5,138 nucleotides of DNA. Origin: an uncultured Lachnospiraceae bacterium. Lineage in GTDB: Bacteria; Bacillota; Clostridia; Lachnospirales; Lachnospiraceae. Location of the stretch: the NCBI GenBank assembly GCA_905236275.1, contig CAJOPI010000312.1, positions 1 to 5,138 on the forward strand, written 5' to 3'. The notes under the pieces were generated by a model. The model had not been told where the DNA came from and ran no database searches. It saw nothing but the letters and a program-made list of their open reading frames with translations. The translations under genes and the position numbers were made by a program. Positions 1-5,138 of this stretch are shown here, piece after piece. Within the stretch, counting starts at the first letter, position 1, and every line of letters begins with the position of its first letter.

Positions 1-1784
1 CCGGCTACGAAGCAGAAGGCGGAAGCAGGGAGGCGCATGAATTTCCGGCATTGTCCCTTGCCAAGACCAAGAATATTTCAGACCTGAAGGAGTGGGCGGG
101 GGAGCGTGAAATATGGCTCTCGTGGAAGCTTGACGGACTGACGCTGGTGCTGACCTATGATGGCGGAAATTTAAGCAGGATTCTTACGAGAGGAAACGGT
201 ACGGTAGGTTCGAACATAACCGTACTTAAGGATTCTATCTCGGGATTCCCTAAAAAAATCGATTATAAGGGGCATCTTGTGGTTAGAGGTGAGGCGACTA
301 TTTCATATCCTGATTTTGAGGAAATAAATGACACGATAGAAGATGATGACGAAAAATATGCCAATCCGAGAAATCTTGCTTCCGGTACGCTTGCGCTTTT
401 AGACACCGCAAAGGTTAAGGAAAGACATGTGAAATTCAATGCCTTTACCCTTGTCCATATTGATGATGATATAAAATCATGGGGAGGAAGAATGGACTTC
501 CTCGAAAATGCGGGATTTAACGTGGTTGAGAGAGAAAAGACTGATGCAGCGGGGATAGAAGGAGCGATAGAACGCTGGACGGCAAAGGTTGAGAACGGGG
601 AAATGCTGATACCTGTTGACGGTCTTGTTATCGCTTATGAGGATAATGATTATGCTTCTACGGGTTCTGTTACGGGGCATCACGCGACAAGGGCGGGATA
701 TGCCTTCAAATGGCAGGATACCGAAGCAGTCACGAGGCTTGACCATATAGAATGGTCCTGTGCTGTGTCAACTATCTCGCCTGTGGCGGTTTTTGAGCCT
801 GTACAGCTTGAAGGAACGACAGTTTCGAGGGCATCGCTCTGCAATATTTCCGAGATGGAACGGCTTGGAATCGGAGGAAAGGGCAGTGTCATACGTTGTA
901 TAAAGGCGAACAAGATCATTCCCAAGATTATCGGCGTGAATGAAAAGGCCGGAGAGGCTGAGATTCCTACGGAATGTCCGGTATGCCATGCGGCTGCGGA
1001 GGTACACGTAAGCGAAAACAGCGGAACGAAAACACTTCATTGTACGAATGCCGAATGTCCTGCAAAACATCTTAAGAAATATACACGTTTCGTCAGCAAA
1101 AGCGGAATGGATATTGACGGATTGTCGATAAAGACGATGCTCAGATTCATGAATGAGGGATTTATCCATGAGTTTGCGGATATTTACAGGCTTTCGGGAT
1201 ATTTCGACAGGATAAGGGAAATGGAAGGCTTTGGTGAGAAGTCGGTTGACAACATGGCTTCAGCCATAGAAAAAAGTCGTGAGCAGAATCCGGTTAATTT
1301 TATTTATGCTTTATGCATTCCCATGATCGGGCTTGATGCGGCAAAGAAGATTATCGGGAAGCTGAATTTTGACGGCTTCCTAAAAAGACTTGAAGAGGGT
1401 CAGGGCTTCGAGGAGATAGATGGTATCGGTGCCGAGAAATCAAGGTCGATCACTGACTGGTATGCGGACAGGAATAATGCAGTGGGTCTTGCGGAGCTTT
1501 TGAAGGAGGTCAGGGTTCAGAATGCAGGCGCGGAGATTGATGCCAACGGAAAGTGCAGGGGACTGACCTTTGTTATTACCGGTGATGTTTATCAATATAA
1601 GAACCGGGCTGAATTCAAGGCTTATGTGGAATCACAGAACGGTTCGGTCACAGGTTCCGTATCCAAGAAAACTGATTTCCTTGTGAATAATGACATAGAA
1701 AGCAGCTCATCAAAGAATAAGAAGGCTAAAGAATTGGGCATTCCGATAATAACGGAGCAGGAATTTATAGAACGTTTTGTATAA
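1..1784 (+). CDS. ligA: NAD-dependent DNA ligase (LigA family, divergent Lachnospiraceae-type), 5' partial
   Basis: This enzyme seals nicks in duplex DNA using NAD+ in replication and repair. The frame is open to the left edge (first full codon at 3). The residues just upstream, HEFPALSLAKTK, match the conserved LigA stretch before the active site, so the TTG at 51 is internal and the N-terminal (Ia) domain lies outside the window. Numbering from that TTG codon: nucleotidyltransferase motif I KLDG 26-29 with adenylated Lys26 (codon 126-128), TRGNG 46-50, motif III VRGEA 78-82, YANPRNLASG 103-112, motif IV DGLVIA 190-195, motif V AFK 218-220, OB-fold about 230-300, Cys4 zinc finger C309/C312/C331/C336, helix-hairpin-helix region about 350-470, C-terminal BRCT about 501-577. 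Oddities: the usual motif IV Lys is Ala195 and the OB-fold GRTG is CAVS. The catalytic Lys, motif III Glu and motif V Lys remain. It may be a second ligase paralog rather than the main replicative one. No terminator follows. Confidence 0.93.
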   Translation, partial: GYEAEGGSREAHEFPALSLAKTKNISDLKEWAGEREIWLSWKLDGLTLVLTYDGGNLSRILTRGNGTVGSNITVLKDSISGFPKKIDYKGHLVVRGEATISYPDFEEINDTIEDDDEKYANPRNLASGTLALLDTAKVKERHVKFNAFTLVHIDDDIKSWGGRMDFLENAGFNVVEREKTDAAGIEGAIERWTAKVENGEMLIPVDGLVIAYEDNDYASTGSVTGHHATRAGYAFKWQDTEAVTRLDHIEWSCAVSTISPVAVFEPVQLEGTTVSRASLCNISEMERLGIGGKGSVIRCIKANKIIPKIIGVNEKAGEAEIPTECPVCHAAAEVHVSENSGTKTLHCTNAECPAKHLKKYTRFVSKSGMDIDGLSIKTMLRFMNEGFIHEFADIYRLSGYFDRIREMEGFGEKSVDNMASAIEKSREQNPVNFIYALCIPMIGLDAAKKIIGKLNFDGFLKRLEEGQGFEEIDGIGAEKSRSITDWYADRNNAVGLAELLKEVRVQNAGAEIDANGKCRGLTFVITGDVYQYKNRAEFKAYVESQNGSVTGSVSKKTDFLVNNDIESSSSKNKKAKELGIPIITEQEFIERFV

Positions 1785-1805
1785 AATGCTTAAGTGTGAT
1801 ACAAT
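1777..1805 (+). promoter_or_regulatory. Probable sigma-A promoter of the rubrerythrin gene, extended -10
   Basis: TTGTAT at 1777-1782 serves as a weak -35 (3/6 matches, TTG kept). A 17-bp spacer leads to TACAAT at 1800-1805 (5/6). A TG at 1797-1798 gives the extended -10 form TGnTACAAT, which can compensate for a poor -35. The -35 overlaps the ligase stop codon. Transcription would start near 1812, leaving a leader of about 45 nt. I see no convincing PerR-like palindrome, although rubrerythrin genes are often peroxide-controlled in clostridia. Confidence 0.6.
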
Positions 1806-1842
1806 GAGATTGTTTCGGTTGATTTTTGATTTCATCTAAAAC

Positions 1843-1848
1843 AGGAGG
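1843..1848 (+). promoter_or_regulatory. Ribosome binding site of rubrerythrin
   Basis: A perfect AGGAGG lies 8 nt before the ATG at 1857. It fixes that start and predicts strong translation. Confidence 0.9.
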
Positions 1849-1856
1849 AATCTGAT

Positions 1857-2396
1857 ATGGCTAACAAGTATGCAGGAACACAGACTGAGAAGAATCTTTT
1901 GGAAGCATTTGCAGGTGAGTCACAGGCAAGGAACAAGTATACCTATTTTGCATCAAAGGCAAAAAAAGAAGGTTATGAGCAGATTTCGGCATTGTTCTTG
2001 AAGACTGCCGATAATGAGAAAGAACATGCGAAGATGTGGTTCAAGGAGCTTGAGGGAATCGGCGATACAAAGGCTAATCTTGCAGCAGCAGCTGATGGTG
2101 AGAACTATGAGTGGACTGATATGTATGAGGGCTTTGCCAAAACTGCCGAGGAAGAGGGCTTTAAGGAGCTTGCAGCGAAGTTCAGGCTGGTTGCAGCCAT
2201 AGAAAAGAAGCATGAAGAGAGATACAGGGCACTGCTTAAGAATGTTGAGACGGCGCAGGTATTCGAGAAGAGTGAGGTGAAAATCTGGGAATGCCGCAAC
2301 TGCGGACATATCGTTGTCGGCACAAAGGCACCGGAGGTTTGTCCGACCTGTGCACATCCGCAGAGCTATTTTGAGGTTCATGCAGAGAATTATTGA
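1857..2396 (+). CDS. rbr: Rubrerythrin (diiron peroxidase with C-terminal rubredoxin domain)
   Basis: This is a cytoplasmic non-haem iron protein that reduces hydrogen peroxide to water with electrons from rubredoxin or NADH-linked partners, protecting anaerobes from oxidative stress. The 179-residue protein is complete. The ferritin-like four-helix domain (about 1-135) carries all expected diiron ligands: E21 in GESQAR, E54xxH57, E82 and E85 in GENYEW, and E116xxH119. The C-terminal rubredoxin domain (about 140-179) has the Fe(Cys)4 set C146/C149 and C162/C165 in CRNCGH and [11 protein letters not shown]. It is shorter than the Desulfovibrio vulgaris protein because the loop between the first two helix pairs lacks roughly a dozen residues, as is common in clostridial forms. 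It starts 72 bp after the ligase gene, has its own promoter and RBS, and is closed by a terminator, so it probably works mainly as a single-gene unit, with some read-through from the ligase gene possible. Confidence 0.98.
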   Translation: MANKYAGTQTEKNLLEAFAGESQARNKYTYFASKAKKEGYEQISALFLKTADNEKEHAKMWFKELEGIGDTKANLAAAADGENYEWTDMYEGFAKTAEEEGFKELAAKFRLVAAIEKKHEERYRALLKNVETAQVFEKSEVKIWECRNCGHIVVGTKAPEVCPTCAHPQSYFEVHAENY

Positions 2397-2407
2397 TAAA
2401 ACGATTG

Positions 2408-2438
2408 AAGCCGGGGTGATTGTAACTCCGGCTTTTTT
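2408..2438 (+). terminator. Rho-independent terminator after rubrerythrin
   Basis: A 10-bp stem pairs 2408-2417 (AAGCCGGGGT) with 2425-2434 (ACTCCGGCTT), with one G-U pair (2415/2427) and a 7-nt loop. The last two stem bases begin a run of six T at 2433-2438. It starts 12 bp after the rubrerythrin stop codon and separates that gene from the envelope operon. Confidence 0.93.
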
Positions 2439-2462
2439 GCTAATTTTTAAGGTATGGGATTC

Positions 2463-2491
2463 TTGACACAAATTCTTTTCATATATAAAAT
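2463..2491 (+). promoter_or_regulatory. Strong sigma-A-like promoter of the envelope operon
   Basis: A perfect TTGACA (2463-2468) is followed by a 17-bp spacer and TAAAAT (2486-2491, 5/6 matches). The surroundings are AT-rich. Transcription would begin near 2498, just after the preceding terminator, and would serve the LTA synthase-like gene and the overlapping YfhO-family gene. Confidence 0.8.
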
Positions 2492-2512
2492 AGATAAGTT
2501 ATGAATAATATG

Positions 2513-2518
2513 AAAGGA
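2513..2518 (+). promoter_or_regulatory. Probable ribosome binding site of the LTA synthase-like gene
   Basis: AAAGGA is the only Shine-Dalgarno-like sequence in the leader. It lies 14 nt before the ATG at 2533, longer than usual, and only 2 nt before an in-frame TTG at 2521, which is too close. The in-frame stop TAA at 2506-2508 rules out starts further upstream. Confidence 0.55.
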
Positions 2519-2532
2519 TTTTGTTAATAGCA

Positions 2533-4374
2533 ATGAAAATTTCGTTAAAAGGTCCGGCTGATAAATATTTAAGTCCGGTCAAAAATATTTTTCTGATGAT
2601 TGTACTTCCATTTCTGAGTTTCTATTGCATGGAGTATTTTGTAAGAGATCCATGGGATGAGAAATGGGGGATAAAGTTATCATTATTGATCATAAATGCC
2701 TGTTTTTTTGAATTATTAAATCTTATGCTTTTATTCCTGACAGGAAGGCTCAGATGGTCGATTCGGATAGAAGCAGTGCTTATGTGCTTTTTAGGACTGC
2801 TGGAGTATTATGTCCAGAGGTTCAGGGGGAAACCGATTCTTCCATGGGATATTTTTTCTGTGGGAACAGCTGCAAGTGTAGCGAACAATTATGATTACAG
2901 TCTTGATAAGAGAGCGATAACGGCAATCGTGTGCTTTGTTATCATAATAGCTCTTGCGCAGCTTGCAGACCTTAAGATTACGGGAATCAGGAAGGATAAA
3001 AAAGTTCTCGCGGTCAGGCTTGCAGGATTTCTTCTGTCAACAGCAGTTATGTTTCCTTATGCAGCCTTTTGTCAGAGTGAGACGACAATTAAGAAATACA
3101 AGGTTTACGACAAGCTTTTTACACCTACGACCATGACCTGGAGAGACGGAATTGCCTTTGCTTTTGTATATGAATTGCAGTTTATGCAGGCAAAGCTTCC
3201 GGAGGGATATTCACAGGCGGAAGCGAAAAAGACCATCGAAGAATATGCGGTTCAGGCTTCTGAGACGCAGGGAGAACTCCCGAATATAATAGTCGTTATG
3301 AATGAGGCATTTTCAGACCCGCAGGTACTTGCACCCTTTGAGACGAATGAAGATTATATGCCTTTCATACATTCGCTTCAGGCTGATGCGGAGAATACGA
3401 TAAGCGGATATATGAATACTTCGATAGTTGGCGGAAATACACCGAATACCGAGTTCGAATTCCTTACGGGAAACACGCTTGCTTTTCTGCCGGAGGGATG
3501 CATTCCTTACCAGCAGTTCGTCAATTCAAAAACGGACTCGATGGCAAATTATCTGAAAAGTCTCGGCTACAATACCCTCGCAATGCACCCCTACAAGGCG
3601 ACCGGCTGGGACAGGAACAGGGTTTATCCGCTGCTTGGCTTTGACGAAATGCATTTTGTAGACTATTTTGAAAGTAAAAATCCGAAATATATAAGGGATT
3701 ATATCTCGGATGAAAGCCTTTATAAAGCGATAGAAGAGGAGTATGAAAAGAACAATGAAAACTCTGATGCTCCCTTCTTCTCGTTTAACGTTACGATGCA
3801 GAATCATTCCGAGTATTCGGGCAAGTATGATAATTTTACTCCTGATATCACGATTGACGGTATAGAGGGCGACAAGCTCATTACCAGATATCTTTCACTT
3901 GAAAAGATTTCGGACGAAGCCTTTAAGGATATGGTAGAATATTTTGAGAAGGCTGACGAAAAGACGATAATTGTGTTTTTCGGAGATCATCAGCCTTCGG
4001 ATTATGTTGTTGAGCCCGTATGGAATCTTGCGGGAAAGAAGGGCAGTGACTTAAGCTTCAGCGAGATGATCGACCGTTACAGGGTTCCGTTCATCATATG
4101 GGCGAATTATGACATAGAGGAGGCAAGCGGAGTAGAGATCAGTGCTAACTTTCTGGGAAATCTGACTCTGAAGGCAGCGGGAGTTCCGCTTGATCCCTAC
4201 AGAAGTTTTCTGGAGGATTTCTCGAAGAAATATCCTGTTTTAAGCTCGATTCATGTGACTGATGCTCAGGGAAATGACAGTTCGGTCGATGAAATGAGTG
4301 CCGGCGGAAATCTTAAGGACTATGAAAAGATGCAGTATTATGAGCTTTTCGATGACAAGGATAACTATGAATAA
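2533..4374 (+). CDS. LTA synthase family protein (membrane phosphoglycerol transferase, sulfatase/alkaline phosphatase fold)
   Basis: Known LtaS-family enzymes transfer glycerol phosphate from phosphatidylglycerol onto a glycolipid-anchored polymer on the outer face of the membrane. This 613-residue protein has the same build. Five hydrophobic segments lie at about 18-36, 47-71, 77-95, 127-145 and 157-179, then a linker and an extracellular sulfatase-type domain from about 250 to 540. Likely active-site residues, by comparison with S. aureus LtaS: metal ligand E258 in NEAFSD, nucleophile T303 in GGNTPNTEFEF (codon 3439-3441), W359 and R361 in GWDRNR, H425 in QNHSEY, and metal ligands D485-H486 in FFGDHQP. 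The C-terminal tail (about 575-613) is acidic. The ATG at 2533 is preferred over TTG at 2521 despite the long RBS spacing. It is the first gene of the unit and overlaps the next gene by 8 bp. The substrate is not readable from sequence: polyglycerolphosphate LTA synthesis, an LTA primase role, or decoration of another glycan or glycolipid are all possible. Confidence 0.9.
   Translation: MKISLKGPADKYLSPVKNIFLMIVLPFLSFYCMEYFVRDPWDEKWGIKLSLLIINACFFELLNLMLLFLTGRLRWSIRIEAVLMCFLGLLEYYVQRFRGKPILPWDIFSVGTAASVANNYDYSLDKRAITAIVCFVIIIALAQLADLKITGIRKDKKVLAVRLAGFLLSTAVMFPYAAFCQSETTIKKYKVYDKLFTPTTMTWRDGIAFAFVYELQFMQAKLPEGYSQAEAKKTIEEYAVQASETQGELPNIIVVMNEAFSDPQVLAPFETNEDYMPFIHSLQADAENTISGYMNTSIVGGNTPNTEFEFLTGNTLAFLPEGCIPYQQFVNSKTDSMANYLKSLGYNTLAMHPYKATGWDRNRVYPLLGFDEMHFVDYFESKNPKYIRDYISDESLYKAIEEEYEKNNENSDAPFFSFNVTMQNHSEYSGKYDNFTPDITIDGIEGDKLITRYLSLEKISDEAFKDMVEYFEKADEKTIIVFFGDHQPSDYVVEPVWNLAGKKGSDLSFSEMIDRYRVPFIIWANYDIEEASGVEISANFLGNLTLKAAGVPLDPYRSFLEDFSKKYPVLSSIHVTDAQGNDSSVDEMSAGGNLKDYEKMQYYELFDDKDNYE
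4357..4361 (+). promoter_or_regulatory. Ribosome binding site of the YfhO-family gene, inside the upstream gene
   Basis: AAGGA lies 5 nt before the ATG at 4367, within the last codons of the LTA synthase-like gene. It supports this start and suggests translational coupling. Confidence 0.75.
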
Positions 4375-5138
4375 AATAAAAAAAGAGACTCTGAAATTTT
4401 ATATTGTTTCATTTATTCTGCCATTTGCCGCTACAATGCTTATTTTTATCATAAGCGGGATTTTTCCTTTCGGAGACAAGACTTTCTTGAGAAAAGATTT
4501 CTATCAGCAGTACACACCGTTTTTCTATGAATTTTATAACAAAATGAAAAACGGTGAGTCGCTTTTTTATTCGTGGAAGGCGGGAATAGGTGCGAACTTT
4601 CTGGCTGTTTATGTTTATTATCTGGCGAGTCCCTTCAATTTCCTGAGTCTTCTGTTTCCGGAAAAATATATTCTTGAATTTATGAGTTATATGGTCGTTA
4701 TCAAGACCGGACTGATGGGACTGACTTTTTCGCACTATTTAAGACGTCATTTCGGACGTATGGATGCGGCTATGAGTCTCTTTGGAATGGCTTATGCCTT
4801 CAGCGGATTCATGGCTGCCTACAACTGGAATGTGATGTGGATGGACGTGCTGTTTCTTGCACCGCTCGTCATATTGGGACTTGAATATATTCATGCAGGG
4901 AAAAAGCCTTATCTATATTGTGTGACGCTTGCGCTTTCGATTTACACGAACTATTATTTGTCGATAATGCTCTGTATTTATCTGGTAATTTATTACCTTG
5001 TTCTTACCTTAAAGAAGGGCTTCAATTTTCAAAGTTTATGGAGATTTGGCTGGTATTCGGCTCTTTCGGGGGCATTTGGCACGGTGCTGATGCTTCCGGA
5101 GCTTGCAGCACTTCAGTTTACGTCCTTCACAAGCTCGA
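4367..5138 (+). CDS. YfhO-family polytopic membrane protein (putative GT-C-type glycosyltransferase), 3' partial
   Basis: The frame starts at ATG 4367 and stays open to the right edge (257 full codons). The translation begins MNKIKKETLKFYIVSFILPF. It has the typical YfhO N-terminus: a first membrane helix (about 9-32), an extracellular loop with LRKDFYQQYTPFF (41-53, acidic D44), then GESLFYSWKAGIGANFLA (63-80) and YYLASPFNFLSLLFP (84-98), followed by hydrophobic segments at about 103-125, 133-152, 157-175, 183-214 and 228-246. Family members are usually about 800-900 residues, so roughly the N-terminal third is visible. YfhO-type proteins in Bacillus and GtlB in Listeria are implicated in adding sugars to lipoteichoic acid on the outer face of the membrane from a lipid-linked sugar. 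ATGAATAA at 4367-4374 contains both this start and the upstream stop, so the two genes are co-transcribed and probably coupled. Role in polymer glycosylation is inference from family and neighbour; the sugar and acceptor are unknown. Confidence 0.88.
   Translation, partial: MNKIKKETLKFYIVSFILPFAATMLIFIISGIFPFGDKTFLRKDFYQQYTPFFYEFYNKMKNGESLFYSWKAGIGANFLAVYVYYLASPFNFLSLLFPEKYILEFMSYMVVIKTGLMGLTFSHYLRRHFGRMDAAMSLFGMAYAFSGFMAAYNWNVMWMDVLFLAPLVILGLEYIHAGKKPYLYCVTLALSIYTNYYLSIMLCIYLVIYYLVLTLKKGFNFQSLWRFGWYSALSGAFGTVLMLPELAALQFTSFTSS

Noticed and set aside
51..53. TTG at 51 as start of the ligase gene
   Set aside because: The frame is open further left, and the upstream residues (HEFPA before LSLAKTK) match the conserved LigA sequence, so this codon is internal. 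No RBS precedes it.
477..1169. Three overlapping minus-strand open frames inside the ligase gene
   Set aside because: They lie antisense to a gene with clear conserved motifs and their translations show no recognisable domain; they are shadows of its codon pattern.
1810..1840. Alternative rubrerythrin promoter TTGTTT ... TCTAAA
   Set aside because: The spacer is too long at 19 bp and the implied transcription start would fall on or after the RBS; the extended -10 promoter at 1777-1805 fits better.
1807..1853. Possible leader hairpin AGATT/AATCT near the rubrerythrin RBS
   Set aside because: It is only 5 bp with a loop of over 35 nt, too weak to support a riboswitch or attenuator.
1953..2471. 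Minus-strand frames and a second plus-strand frame across rubrerythrin
   Set aside because: Rubrerythrin has every diiron and Fe(Cys)4 ligand in its own frame. One antisense frame also runs through the terminator hairpin. None shows an RBS or domain.
4409..4735. 108-codon minus-strand open frame near the right end
   Set aside because: It is antisense to the YfhO-family frame, which has the conserved motifs, an RBS and a coupled start.

Overview
The window reads as a stretch of a Clostridia genome, most likely Lachnospiraceae or a close relative. The reasons are family-level protein features: a divergent NAD-dependent DNA ligase with motif spellings I associate with Lachnospiraceae (LSWKLDG, TRGNG, an Ala in place of the motif IV Lys), a short anaerobe-type rubrerythrin, and an LTA synthase-like/YfhO gene pair. 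Gram-positive-style signals (AGGAGG Shine-Dalgarno, sigma-A-like promoters) agree. This placement is recalled family knowledge plus inference, not a database result.

All genes are on the + strand. (1) 1-1784: the 3' part of a ligA-type DNA ligase gene, cut by the left window edge. It covers nucleotidyltransferase, OB-fold, zinc finger, HhH and BRCT regions. (2) 1857-2396: a complete rubrerythrin gene with its own extended -10 promoter, whose -35 overlaps the ligase stop codon, a strong RBS and a clear intrinsic terminator. (3) 2463-2491: a consensus-like promoter opens a second unit. (4) 2533-4374: a five-TM LTA synthase-family (phosphoglycerol transferase/sulfatase fold) protein. (5) 4367-5138: the first 257 codons of a YfhO-family polytopic membrane protein, overlapping the end of gene 4 by 8 bp and running off the right edge.

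The ligase and rubrerythrin are probably functionally unrelated neighbours: DNA joining, and peroxide/oxygen detoxification. The LTA synthase-like and YfhO-like genes are translationally coupled and probably form a cell-envelope operon. One would polymerise or transfer phosphoglycerol outside the membrane; the other, by analogy with YfhO/GtlB proteins, would attach sugars to such a polymer outside the membrane. There is no gene-free stretch longer than about 140 bases, and I see no RNA genes, mobile elements, CRISPR arrays or long repeats. I do not see a novel multi-gene system; the most notable points are the altered ligase active-site motifs and the coupled envelope gene pair.
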